DNA from: Clostridium paridis
GTDB taxonomy: Bacteria > Bacillota > Clostridia > Clostridiales > Clostridiaceae
NCBI RefSeq assembly: GCF_016765615.1
Contig: NZ_JAESWA010000027.1
Coordinates: 1 to 64,000 of the forward strand
DNA length: 64,000 nt
Direction: 5' to 3'
Below, one piece after another: positions 1-7,740 of this stretch. How positions within the stretch are numbered: position 1 is the stretch's first letter; every line of letters starts with the position of its first letter. The notes below the pieces were generated by a model. The model worked only from the letters and a program-made list of their open reading frames with translations, was not told the origin of the DNA and did not search any database. A program made the translations under genes and the position numbers.

Positions 1-84
1 AGAACACAAGGTTGATAGGTGAGGGGTGTAAGTGTGGTAACATATTTAGCTGACTCATACTAATAGATCGAGGGCTTGACCAAA
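1..84 (+). rRNA. 23S ribosomal RNA, 3' end (partial)
   Basis: The first bases match the conserved 3' end of bacterial 23S rRNA, including the tract CTGACTCATACTAATAGATC followed by GAGGGCTTGACC. The gene enters from the left edge, so only about 84 bases are present. The exact mature end is not visible; I place it where the conserved sequence stops. It is followed by 5S rRNA and two tRNAs on the same strand, the usual order of a clostridial rrn operon. Confidence 0.93.
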
Positions 85-141
85 TAAAAACAACTGGATA
101 TTGTGTGCAATTTTGAAGGAATAATTTCTTCAGAAAAAGTG

Positions 142-170
142 TTGACAAACCAAGGTTGGCACTATATAAT
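142..170 (+). promoter_or_regulatory. Consensus promoter in the 23S-5S spacer
   Basis: TTGACA at 142-147 and TATAAT at 165-170 are separated by 17 bases, a perfect sigma-A type promoter. It lies between the end of 23S rRNA and the start of 5S rRNA at 201. It would start transcripts about 25 bases before 5S, giving the 5S and tRNA genes a promoter independent of the main rrn promoter. Confidence 0.75.
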
Positions 171-200
171 AATCAATGTAACATGTAACGAAGTAGTAAA

Positions 201-317
201 TCTGGTGATGATGATACAAAGGTAACACCCCTTCCCATTTCGAACAGGATGGTTAAGCTTTGAGATGCCGATGGTACTGCATGGGAGACTGTGTGGGAGA
301 GTAGGGAGTTGCCAGGT
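201..317 (+). rRNA. 5S ribosomal RNA
   Basis: A segment of about 117 bases beginning TCTGGTGATGATG and ending GTTGCCAGG. The ends pair with each other, and the inside holds 5S hallmarks: CCCATTTCGAACAGGA, the block GATGGTACTGCATGGGAGAC, and TGTGGGAGAGTAGG. It sits 117 bases after 23S rRNA and 8 bases before tRNA-Met. The ends are good to a few bases. Confidence 0.95.
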
Positions 318-325
318 TAATACAT

Positions 326-402
326 GGATCTTTAGCTCAGTTGGTTAGAGCAACCGGCTCATAACCGGTAGGTCCGGGGTTCGAGTCCCTGAAGGTCCAC
401 CA
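326..402 (+). tRNA. tRNA-Met (anticodon CAU)
   Basis: 77 bases including an encoded CCA. The acceptor stem GGATCTT pairs with AAGGTCC. The anticodon stem ACCGG/CCGGT closes the loop CTCATAA with CAT at 360-362, and the T arm has GTTCGAGTC. A CAU anticodon can also belong to lysidine-modified tRNA-Ile2. Elongator Met is more likely given the usual Met-Ala pair after clostridial 5S, but sequence reading alone does not settle it. Confidence 0.93.
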
Positions 403-407
403 TTTCT

Positions 408-483
408 GGGGGTATAGCTCAGCTGGGAGAGCACCTGCCTTGCACGCAGGGGGTCAAGAGTTCGAATCTCTTTATCTCCACCA
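408..483 (+). tRNA. tRNA-Ala (anticodon UGC)
   Basis: 76 bases with encoded CCA. The acceptor GGGGGTA pairs with TATCTCC using two G-U pairs. The anticodon stem CCTGC/GCAGG closes loop CTTGCAC with TGC at 441-443. It starts five bases after tRNA-Met, so both are probably processed from the rrn transcript, and a terminator follows directly. Confidence 0.95.
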
Positions 484-486
484 AAG

Positions 487-518
487 AAAACCGTAAACAT
501 AAAGTTTACGGTTTTTTT
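487..518 (+). terminator. rrn operon terminator
   Basis: AACCGTAAAC and GTTTACGGTT form a 10 bp stem around a short loop, followed by a run of seven T. It lies directly after tRNA-Ala and ends the rRNA-tRNA transcript. Confidence 0.9.
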
Positions 519-637
519 ATTATATAGAAAGTTATTTTTATAATAACAACAATGTGAAAATATAGAAATTAATTTTTAAATGTATTAGAATGTGATTATA
601 CGCTTATAATGTAAGATACAAGTGAGAGGAGATAGGA

Positions 638-1147
638 ATGTTTTATAGGATAAAACAATTTATGTGGGCGATAGAAGCTATCTATAAGGATATTGATGAT
701 GAATATATAAAAAGGTACTTAGATGAAGATGAAAAAAATTTGTTTCAGTTATTAAAGAAATCTGATAAACAGCATAGTATAAGGGTAGCAAAAGATGCAT
801 TAGAGTATATAGAAGATTCAAATAATGTCATACAAAAAATAGATAAAGAGAAAATCGTTAAAATTGCTTTATTACATGATATCGGTAAAATTGAGAGACC
901 ATTAAATGTATTTGAAAAATCACTTGTAGTTATTTTGGATAAAGTTACGAGCGGAAAAATAAGTAGATATAGTAATTTCAAAATAATAGATATATATTAT
1001 AATCATCCTGAAAAAGGATATGAGATATTAAAACTAAATAAAAAGTATGATGTAGAATTTCTTAAGGTTATAGAAGAACATCATCATAAAATAAAAACAT
1101 CAAATGAAATATTAGAAATAATTAAATATTGTGATAATAAAAATTAA
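638..1147 (+). CDS. Small HD-domain phosphohydrolase-like protein
   Basis: 169 residues. The motif LLHDIGKIER near residues 86-95 is the HD signature (paired His-Asp metal ligands). Further histidines follow in NHPEKG and in the cluster EEHHHKI near residue 148, as expected for a compact HD metal site. HD proteins of this kind are usually nucleotide or cyclic-nucleotide phosphohydrolases; the substrate here is unknown. The start is supported by GAGAGGAGA about eight bases upstream. The stop codon adjoins the leader of niaR, so the two genes are probably co-transcribed. No membrane segment or second domain is seen. Confidence 0.8.
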   Translation: MFYRIKQFMWAIEAIYKDIDDEYIKRYLDEDEKNLFQLLKKSDKQHSIRVAKDALEYIEDSNNVIQKIDKEKIVKIALLHDIGKIERPLNVFEKSLVVILDKVTSGKISRYSNFKIIDIYYNHPEKGYEILKLNKKYDVEFLKVIEEHHHKIKTSNEILEIIKYCDNKN

Positions 1148-1158
1148 TGAGGTGGAAT

Positions 1159-1671
1159 ATGAATAGTGAAGATAGAAGAAAGGAAATTGTTAATTATATA
1201 GTAAATAGCAAGAGTCCATTAAAAGGCAGCGAAATAGCTAAAATATTTGGTGTAACTAGGCAGGTAATAGTAAAAGATATAGCAATAATAAGAGCAGCTG
1301 GAAGTAATATTGTCGCAACTCCTGAGGGATATATTATGAATAAGGAGAATTCTAGATATAGGAGAATTTTAGCTTTATGTCATAATTCAAGTGAAATGAC
1401 AAATGAATTAGAAATAGTAATAAAGTATGGTGGAATGATTGAAGATGTAATTATTGAACATCCTATTTATGGTGAGCTTAAAGGAAATCTAATGATAAGA
1501 AATTTAAATGATTTAAATAATTTTCTTGATAAGTATAAGAAGTTTAAGGCAAAACCTTTATCTGCATTAACAGAGGGGATTCATTTACATACTATTTCAA
1601 CAGAAAACAAAGATGATATGGATATGATTATAAGGGATTTAGAGAAAGTAGGCTATTTGCTAAAAGATTAA
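1159..1671 (+). CDS. niaR: NiaR-type transcription repressor of niacin metabolism (HTH + 3H domain)
   Basis: 171 residues. The N-terminal winged helix (residues about 5-60, with GSEIAKIFGVTRQVIVKDIA) is followed by a 3H domain holding conserved histidines in LALCHNSSE, IIEHPIYGEL and GIHLHTIS. The histidines bind a metal in the known structure of this family. NiaR (YrxA) represses niacin uptake and NAD synthesis genes with nicotinic acid as corepressor; no niacin gene lies nearby, so its targets must be elsewhere. An in-frame ATG at 1147 exists, but it precedes the ribosome binding site GAGGTGG (1149-1155). The ATG at 1159 sits at the right distance and is the better start. Confidence 0.9.
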   Translation: MNSEDRRKEIVNYIVNSKSPLKGSEIAKIFGVTRQVIVKDIAIIRAAGSNIVATPEGYIMNKENSRYRRILALCHNSSEMTNELEIVIKYGGMIEDVIIEHPIYGELKGNLMIRNLNDLNNFLDKYKKFKAKPLSALTEGIHLHTISTENKDDMDMIIRDLEKVGYLLKD

Positions 1672-1686
1672 TACGGGGTGAAATTT

Positions 1687-4338
1687 ATGAGAAATAAGAA
1701 ATTAGCAGTATTTATTCTTATTTTAATTCTAATAATGAGTGCACTTCTATTCTCTGCTAAGTTAATTATAAATATAGAATGGTTTATAGAGTTAGGTTAC
1801 ATTAAATTATATTTTACTAGATTGATTTCAATAGTTGAGATATTGATTCCACTTTTTTTAATATGCTTTATTATTGTAAATTTATTTAGTAAAAAACTTC
1901 TTAATAATATTAAAGATGAAATAGACGAAAACAGTTTAAAAAAGATAAAAAAAGGTGTTTCAATAACTAATATAATAATCTCTTTTCTAATTTCTATATA
2001 TACATCTACTAAGTATTGGTACGAAATAGTCTTATTTTCGAATTCTGTTAGTTTTAATTATAGAGAACCAATATTTAATTTAGATGCTTCTTTTTATGTC
2101 TTTAAGCTCCCCTTACTTAAAATATTAAGCAACTTTTTAATAGAAGTAATAATAATTACTACTTTATTTTCAATTTGTTTTTATACATTAGTATCAATAA
2201 AGAAATATTTTATAAATAATAAATTCAAATCATTTAAGCAATTATTAGATTATCTTAAAGAGTTTTCAAAAAAGCAAATAGGAATACTTCTACCTATATT
2301 TCTTGTTCTTATTTCAATAAAATATGTAGTAAAAAGCTTTGATTTACTATATAGCAATAGAGGCGCTTCATTTGGGGCAAGTTATACAGATATAAATATT
2401 ACGCTATTGTTTTATAAAATTATTATTGTGATAGCTATAGTTTCATCTATTATTACTTATTTTTGTATACGAAAGAATAGGTTTAAAGTATCAATGTATC
2501 CATTTATTCTTGTACTTTTTCTTATGATTTTAGAACCTGTTACTTATAAGGTAGTCTATAAGGTTATGGTAAAGCCGAATGAAATGGAATATGAGAGCAA
2601 ATATATAGGTTATAATATAGACGCAACAACAAGAGCTTTCAATATAAATAATATAAATATAAAAAGTTATGAACCTCAAGCTAATTTGAATTCAGAAAAA
2701 ATAATTAGAAATCAAGATACAATTTCTAATTTAAAAATTAATTCTCCATCGCCAGTTCTAAATTTTTATAATCAGGTTCAGGAAATTAGAAGCTATTACT
2801 ACTTTAATGATATAGATACAGATAGATACAATATAGATGGAAAGTATACTCAAGTATTTATATCTCCAAGAGAAATAAGTACTGATTCAATGAGTACATG
2901 GCAAAATAAGCACTTAATTTATACTCATGGGTATGGAGTAGCTATGAGCAGGGTTAATAAGGTTACAGAACAAGGACAACCGGATTTTGTAATAAAAAAT
3001 ATACCTTTAGATAATTCATCTAGTATATTAATAAAAAACCCAAGGATTTATTATGGTGAAGCAAAAAACGAATATGCTATAGTAGATACATCTCAAGAAG
3101 AATTTGATTATCCTAACGAAAAGGAACAGGTTTCCTATAAGTATGATGATAAAGGTGGAATAAAATTAAATATTTTTAATAGATTAATTTTTAGTTTGGC
3201 TGAAAAGGATCCTAAAATAGTTTTTTCAGGCGCAATTAATAATGACAGTAAGATTCTTACAAATAGAAATATTATGGAGAGGGTAAATAAAATAGCTCCA
3301 TTTTTAACTTATGATGATGATCCATATGTAGTAATAAGTGGAGGAAGGTTATATTGGATTATAGATGCATATACAACTTCAGGAAGCTTTCCTTACTCTG
3401 AACCTTATAATGGGATTAATTATATAAGGAATTCAGTTAAAGTTACAATAGATGCATCATCAGGAGAAACAAATTATTACATTGTAGATAATTCAGATCC
3501 AATAATTCAAAGTTATTCGAAGATATTCAAAGGGTTATTTAAGGATAAGAATGATATTCCTACTGGGCTTAAAGAACATTTAAAATATCCTAAAAAGATA
3601 TTTGATTTACAATGTGAAGTATTATCAAAATATCATACTACTGATCCGAAGGAATTCTTTACATCAGAAGATGTTTGGGAGATTTCAAATAATTTAAGTG
3701 CTTTGTCTGGTCAACAGAATATTAATGAAGGATTATACCTTGTTACAAGTTTGCCAGGAGAAAATAAGCAGCAAATGATGCTGTTTGATTACTTTAATGT
3801 GAAAAACAAACCTAATATGGTATCAATGATTAGTGTAAAGATGGATGAGAGCGATTATGGAAAAATTACTCTATTTAAGTTCCCAACAGATAAAACTGTT
3901 TATGGACCTTATTTATTTAAAAATCAAATTTTACAGGACCCAGATATATCTAAGGAATTATCTTTATGGGAAGGAAAAGGTTCAAAAGTTGAATATGGTG
4001 AGACAGTAATACTTCCAGTAGAAGAATCTTTACTGTATTTACTTCCTATATATTTAAAAGCAGATGTGGATAAAACTATACCAGAGATGAAAAAGATAAT
4101 TTTATCAGATGGTAAAAGAATAGTAATAGAGGATAATATAGAAAATGGATTAAAGAAGCTTTTTGATTATAAAGGGCAGATTAGTAAAATAGAAAAAATA
4201 AATGAAAATAGTCAGCTAACAAAGGAAATAAAGGAATTGTATAATAAAGCTATGGATGCTCAAACAAAAGGAAATTGGGCTGAATATGGAGAATATATTA
4301 AAAAGCTTGGAGAAGATATAAATAAGCTTAAAGAATAA
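1687..4338 (+). CDS. UPF0182 (COG1615) family large membrane protein
   Basis: 883 residues. About the first 300 hold seven hydrophobic segments, and the rest is a long soluble domain predicted to lie outside the membrane, ending in a Lys/Glu-rich helical tail. This layout, and phrases such as WQNKHLIYTHGYG and YWIIDAYTTSGSFPYSEPY, are typical of UPF0182, a family widespread in Firmicutes and Actinobacteria with no agreed function. An in-frame GTG at 1678 lies inside the ribosome binding site GGGGTG, so the ATG at 1687 is chosen. It follows niaR by 15 bases and may share its transcript. Confidence 0.88.
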   Translation: MRNKKLAVFILILILIMSALLFSAKLIINIEWFIELGYIKLYFTRLISIVEILIPLFLICFIIVNLFSKKLLNNIKDEIDENSLKKIKKGVSITNIIISFLISIYTSTKYWYEIVLFSNSVSFNYREPIFNLDASFYVFKLPLLKILSNFLIEVIIITTLFSICFYTLVSIKKYFINNKFKSFKQLLDYLKEFSKKQIGILLPIFLVLISIKYVVKSFDLLYSNRGASFGASYTDINITLLFYKIIIVIAIVSSIITYFCIRKNRFKVSMYPFILVLFLMILEPVTYKVVYKVMVKPNEMEYESKYIGYNIDATTRAFNINNINIKSYEPQANLNSEKIIRNQDTISNLKINSPSPVLNFYNQVQEIRSYYYFNDIDTDRYNIDGKYTQVFISPREISTDSMSTWQNKHLIYTHGYGVAMSRVNKVTEQGQPDFVIKNIPLDNSSSILIKNPRIYYGEAKNEYAIVDTSQEEFDYPNEKEQVSYKYDDKGGIKLNIFNRLIFSLAEKDPKIVFSGAINNDSKILTNRNIMERVNKIAPFLTYDDDPYVVISGGRLYWIIDAYTTSGSFPYSEPYNGINYIRNSVKVTIDASSGETNYYIVDNSDPIIQSYSKIFKGLFKDKNDIPTGLKEHLKYPKKIFDLQCEVLSKYHTTDPKEFFTSEDVWEISNNLSALSGQQNINEGLYLVTSLPGENKQQMMLFDYFNVKNKPNMVSMISVKMDESDYGKITLFKFPTDKTVYGPYLFKNQILQDPDISKELSLWEGKGSKVEYGETVILPVEESLLYLLPIYLKADVDKTIPEMKKIILSDGKRIVIEDNIENGLKKLFDYKGQISKIEKINENSQLTKEIKELYNKAMDAQTKGNWAEYGEYIKKLGEDINKLKE

Positions 4339-4389
4339 ATATGATATAATTAAGTAGATAATGAAATAAAGTGCGTTGAGGTTAAAAAA

Positions 4390-5787
4390 ATGGATTATGA
4401 TATATTAATACTAGGTGGTGGAATTATTGGTTGTTCCATTGCTTATGAACTTTCAAAATATAATCTGAATATAGCATTAATTGAAAAAGATTATGATATT
4501 GCAGATGATCTATCCTTTATTAATACAGCTATAATTTATGATGGAGCTGAATGTTCAAATGATTTAATGTCATCTCTAGAGAATATGGGAAATAGCTTAA
4601 TAGAGGAAGTAGCAACAAAATTTAATGTTCCATTTAAAAGAATAGGATCGATTAGAATAGCTCAAACAGATGTTGCAGTTGATAAGTTATATAAAATGTA
4701 TAATAGAGCTAAAAGAAGAGGAATAAAGGATATACACCTTATAGATGAAGAACATATAAAAGAAGTTGAACCAAACTTGAATATTCCTGTGAAAAAAGCA
4801 CTGTATTCTCAAAATACTGCAGTAATAAGTCCATATGATTTAGCTTTAGCCTATGCAGAAGTGGCTGCTGATAATGGAGTAATATTTAGATTAGAGGAAG
4901 ATGTAGTAGACATTAAAAAGCTTTCTAAGGGGTTTAGAGTAACTACAAGCAAGAATAAGTTCACATGTAAAGTTGTTGTCAACACAATACCTGGAGAGCA
5001 ATATAACTTAAATCCTACGAATGAAGAAGAAACTAAAGTTGATAAAAAATTATATTATCTCTTAGTGGATGACAGTTTTAAAGAATGTAATGATACGCTA
5101 GTAATTAATGAAAGGGAAGAAAGCAATGGATTTGTATTCCAAACTCCAACACTTTCATTAGGAACTTTAGTTGCAGTTAAGAGTGATGTAGCATTATCAT
5201 ATGAAGAGCTTATAAAAACTTCAAATAGTATATTACCTAACTTAAGTAAGAGGGATATAAATTACATGTTTTCGGATGAGTTTAATGTAGACTCAATGTT
5301 AATAGATGAAAGTGAAATATCAAAGGGTTATATTAATGTTACAGGAGATCATTATGGAGAAGTAACAATAGCTCCAGCATTGTCTCAAATACTTTGTGAA
5401 TCATTAGTTAATAATTTAAAGTGTACCTTAAAGAGAGATTTTATAGATAAGAGGAGAGAATACTTTAGATTTAGAGAATTATCAGATGAGCAGAAGAATG
5501 AGCTTATAAAGATAGATGATAGATATGGTAAAGTTGTTTGTCTGTGCAATACTATTACCGAAGGAGAGATTGTTGATGCAATAAGAAGACCATTAGGCGC
5601 TAGAACAGTTGAAGGTATTAAAAGAAGAACAGGTGCTACTTTTGGAAATTGTCATGGATCTTATTGTATAGATAAGGTTATAAACATATTAGCGAGGGAA
5701 ATGGATAAAAAGCTTACTGATATTGTAGAGGATTCAAAAAATTCTAATCTTTTAGTATCAAGAATAAAAGAATTTGATGAGGTTTAG
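4390..5787 (+). CDS. FAD-dependent oxidoreductase with C-terminal BFD-like [2Fe-2S] domain (GlpA-like, divergent)
   Basis: 465 residues. The N-terminal Rossmann motif ILGGGIIGCSIAYEL binds FAD, with the acidic end of strand two in ALIEKD. A DAO-type fold spans to about residue 360. The C-terminal 80 residues carry a BFD-like [2Fe-2S] site: CLC near residue 388 and CHGSYC near 423. This is the architecture of anaerobic glycerol-3-phosphate dehydrogenase-like proteins. The loop that in GlpA relatives reads close to SxANSGIVHAG is here SFINTAIIYDGAE, so the substrate or flavin site has diverged and glycerol-3-phosphate should not be assumed. A short DUF1667 gene follows after 13 bases. Confidence 0.82.
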   Translation: MDYDILILGGGIIGCSIAYELSKYNLNIALIEKDYDIADDLSFINTAIIYDGAECSNDLMSSLENMGNSLIEEVATKFNVPFKRIGSIRIAQTDVAVDKLYKMYNRAKRRGIKDIHLIDEEHIKEVEPNLNIPVKKALYSQNTAVISPYDLALAYAEVAADNGVIFRLEEDVVDIKKLSKGFRVTTSKNKFTCKVVVNTIPGEQYNLNPTNEEETKVDKKLYYLLVDDSFKECNDTLVINEREESNGFVFQTPTLSLGTLVAVKSDVALSYEELIKTSNSILPNLSKRDINYMFSDEFNVDSMLIDESEISKGYINVTGDHYGEVTIAPALSQILCESLVNNLKCTLKRDFIDKRREYFRFRELSDEQKNELIKIDDRYGKVVCLCNTITEGEIVDAIRRPLGARTVEGIKRRTGATFGNCHGSYCIDKVINILAREMDKKLTDIVEDSKNSNLLVSRIKEFDEV

Positions 5788-5800
5788 TGAGGATTTATAA

Positions 5801-6037
5801 ATGGTAAGGAAAGATATTTTTACAAGTGTAGTAAGAACAAAAGATAATAGCAAGCATAAACTAATTCCTGTAAGAAGTAGCGAAGAAATAGATATAGAGT
5901 TATGGCAAGAATTATCTAAGATGCTTAGCAGAATTTATGCAAATACACCTATAAAGTGTGGAGATGTAATATGCTCTAATATCTTAAATACAGGAATTGA
6001 TATTATATGTACTAAAAGTATAAAAAAAGAAATTTAG
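5801..6037 (+). CDS. Shortened DUF1667-like protein lacking the cysteine motif
   Basis: 78 residues. The second half (TPIKCGDVICSNILNTGIDIICT) matches the end of DUF1667 proteins, which sit beside GlpA-like flavoproteins. Full DUF1667 proteins are about 120 residues and begin with a CxxCPxGC-type metal motif; that part is missing here, and the protein starts directly in the central region. The start ATG has GTGAGGA upstream, so it looks intact rather than broken. The second flavoprotein normally between GlpA-like and DUF1667 genes is also absent. A terminator follows. Confidence 0.7.
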   Translation: MVRKDIFTSVVRTKDNSKHKLIPVRSSEEIDIELWQELSKMLSRIYANTPIKCGDVICSNILNTGIDIICTKSIKKEI

Positions 6038-6047
6038 TTATAATATA

Positions 6048-6074
6048 AGATTATCGTTAAGATAATCTTTTTTT
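6048..6074 (+). terminator. Terminator after the DUF1667-like gene
   Basis: AGATTATC and GATAATCT form the stem, with a run of seven T after it. It separates the flavoprotein pair from the CPBP protease gene. Confidence 0.85.
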
Positions 6075-6153
6075 ATGCAATTTATTCTACAATCCGAAGT
6101 CTATTAATATTTATTTAAATATGTATTATAAATATTTTGGAATGGAGGTAAGA

Positions 6154-7044
6154 ATGGAGTATTTGTTTAGCAATGAAAATAGTATATTTAAGCAAGTACA
6201 AAAACAAAAAACGCTACCAATTATATTAGTATTATTGATACCAATCTTTATTGAAATAATAAGTGAATTTTTTTCAATAGTTATAGCACATAAATTTATT
6301 TTAGGTAAAATTGCTTTTATTGATAGTAATCCAATTTATTTACTAACTAGTAGGATAATTGTAATAGGACTGTATATAATATTAGTTTTATTTATTGAAA
6401 AGCGAAAGATTCAAGAAATTGGATTTAAAATAAATAAAGGATTCTTTAATAGATATTTGTTTGGAATACTTATTGGTTTATTAATGATGAGCTTTATTAC
6501 TGTAATAATAATTATGTCAGGAAATGCACAAATATATAAAGGAGAATTATCATCAAAATTAATACCGTCATTCATTATTCTTATATTTGCTTGGATCATT
6601 CAAGGCGCATCGGAAGAAATCATGATGAGAGGATATATGATGCCTGTTATTGGGAAAAAATATAATGTGCTAATTGCAATTATAATAACCTCATGCTATT
6701 TTGCATTTCTTCATTTAGCTAATAATGGAGTAGATAGGCTTTCAATAATAAATCTTATTCTTTTTGGTATCTTTGCAGCATTTTATACAATTTATACTGA
6801 GGATATTTGGGGTATATGTGCTATACATAGTGCTTGGAATATGGCCCAAGGAAATTTATATGGTTTTTTAGTAAGTGGAAATCCAATAATGGTGGGTAGT
6901 ATATTTAATACTCTTAGTAATAGTAAAAATATAATAAATGGCGCAGCCTTTGGACCTGAGGGAGGTTTAGTCGTTACAATAGTACTAACTTTATCAATTT
7001 TAATAATCATATTTTTAGCTAAAAAGAAACATAAAACTATTTAA
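6154..7044 (+). CDS. CPBP family intramembrane glutamic endopeptidase (CAAX protease-like)
   Basis: 296 residues with about eight hydrophobic segments. The family's catalytic motifs are present in order: EEIMMRG (EExxxR), FAFLHLAN (FxxxH) and AIHSAWN (HxxxN). These form the glutamate-histidine active site inside the membrane. In Firmicutes such proteins process peptides or give bacteriocin self-immunity; the substrate here is unknown. An earlier in-frame ATG at 6121 lacks a ribosome binding site, while GGAGGT at 6144-6149 correctly serves the ATG at 6154. The gene stands alone between a terminator and tRNA genes. Confidence 0.85.
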   Translation: MEYLFSNENSIFKQVQKQKTLPIILVLLIPIFIEIISEFFSIVIAHKFILGKIAFIDSNPIYLLTSRIIVIGLYIILVLFIEKRKIQEIGFKINKGFFNRYLFGILIGLLMMSFITVIIIMSGNAQIYKGELSSKLIPSFIILIFAWIIQGASEEIMMRGYMMPVIGKKYNVLIAIIITSCYFAFLHLANNGVDRLSIINLILFGIFAAFYTIYTEDIWGICAIHSAWNMAQGNLYGFLVSGNPIMVGSIFNTLSNSKNIINGAAFGPEGGLVVTIVLTLSILIIIFLAKKKHKTI

Positions 7045-7066
7045 ATAAAAAATAGATAAAATGTTG

Positions 7067-7095
7067 TTGACAATTCATAATGTGCTTGATATAAT
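7067..7095 (+). promoter_or_regulatory. Promoter of the first tRNA-Ser pair
   Basis: TTGACA at 7067-7072 and TATAAT at 7090-7095 with a 17-base spacer, both perfect. It lies 20 bases upstream of the first tRNA-Ser. Confidence 0.85.
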
Positions 7096-7114
7096 ACTAA
7101 TTGTTCTGATAAAC

Positions 7115-7205
7115 GGAGAGATGGTCGAGTTGGTTTAAGGCACCGGTCTTGAAAACCGGCGTACCTTCACGGGTACCTAGGGTTCGAATCCCTATCTCTC
7201 CGCCA
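7115..7205 (+). tRNA. tRNA-Ser (anticodon UGA), copy 1
   Basis: 91 bases with encoded CCA. The acceptor GGAGAGA pairs with TCTCTCC, and the anticodon stem CCGGT/ACCGG closes loop CTTGAAA with TGA at 7150-7152. The long variable arm (GTACCTTCACGGGTAC) is typical of serine tRNA. It is identical to the copy at 7432-7522. Confidence 0.96.
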
Positions 7206-7236
7206 TTTTTTTATAGAAAAATAATTATTTTAGCCT

Positions 7237-7327
7237 GGAGAAGTACTCAAGTGGCTAAAGAGGCGCCCCTGCTAAGGGTGTAGGTCGGGCAACCGGCGCG
7301 CGGGTTCAAATCCCGCCTTCTCCGCCA
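7237..7327 (+). tRNA. tRNA-Ser (anticodon GCU), copy 1
   Basis: 91 bases with encoded CCA. The acceptor GGAGAAG pairs with CTTCTCC. The anticodon loop CTGCTAA carries GCT, reading AGC/AGU serine codons. A long GC-rich variable arm is present. It is identical to the copy at 7550-7640. Confidence 0.96.
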
Positions 7328-7329
7328 AA

Positions 7330-7359
7330 ACATCTAGATTAAATCTAGGTGTTTTTTTG
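7330..7359 (+). terminator. Terminator after first tRNA-Ser pair
   Basis: ACATCTAGATT pairs with AATCTAGGTGT, followed by a T run. It separates the first tRNA unit from the promoter of the second. Confidence 0.85.
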
Positions 7360-7385
7360 ATTATGTATATAATTACAAATAGCTA

Positions 7386-7414
7386 TTGACTATTTAAGAA
7401 TAGGTTGATATAAT
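7386..7414 (+). promoter_or_regulatory. Promoter of the second tRNA-Ser pair
   Basis: TTGACT at 7386-7391 and TATAAT at 7409-7414 with a 17-base spacer, 18 bases upstream of the third tRNA-Ser. Confidence 0.82.
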
Positions 7415-7431
7415 AAATTTTGTGTTAATTA

Positions 7432-7522
7432 GGAGAGATGGTCGAGTTGGTTTAAGGCACCGGTCTTGAAAACCGGCGTACCTTCACGGGTACCTAGGGT
7501 TCGAATCCCTATCTCTCCGCCA
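7432..7522 (+). tRNA. tRNA-Ser (anticodon UGA), copy 2
   Basis: 91 bases with CCA, reading identical to the tRNA at 7115-7205 with the TGA anticodon in loop CTTGAAA. Confidence 0.96.
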
Positions 7523-7549
7523 TTTTATATAAATAATTATTTTTAGCTT

Positions 7550-7640
7550 GGAGAAGTACTCAAGTGGCTAAAGAGGCGCCCCTGCTAAGGGTGTAGGTCG
7601 GGCAACCGGCGCGCGGGTTCAAATCCCGCCTTCTCCGCCA
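7550..7640 (+). tRNA. tRNA-Ser (anticodon GCU), copy 2
   Basis: 91 bases with CCA, reading identical to the tRNA at 7237-7327 with GCT in loop CTGCTAA. A terminator follows at once. Confidence 0.96.
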
Positions 7641-7642
7641 AG

Positions 7643-7673
7643 ATAGAACGATATAATCGTTCTATTTTTTTTT
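7643..7673 (+). terminator. Terminator after second tRNA-Ser pair
   Basis: ATAGAACGAT and ATCGTTCTAT form a perfect stem around a three-base loop, followed by at least nine T. Confidence 0.9.
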
Positions 7674-7740
7674 GTCTAAAACATAATATAGTAGTATATA
7701 ATAATTATAGATTACTTATTTTGACAGGGGGTAAGTTAAG

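Larger units (their letters stand above)
7067..7673 (+). repeat. Tandem duplication of promoter, tRNA-Ser(UGA), tRNA-Ser(GCU) and terminator
   Basis: Unit 1 spans 7067-7359 and unit 2 spans 7386-7673. Each holds a consensus promoter, the same two serine tRNAs in the same order, and a hairpin terminator. The tRNA sequences of the two units read identically over their full 91-base lengths. The spacers, promoter cores and terminators have diverged, and the inter-tRNA spacer is 31 bases in one and 27 in the other. This pattern fits an older duplication with the tRNAs kept identical. Confidence 0.85.
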
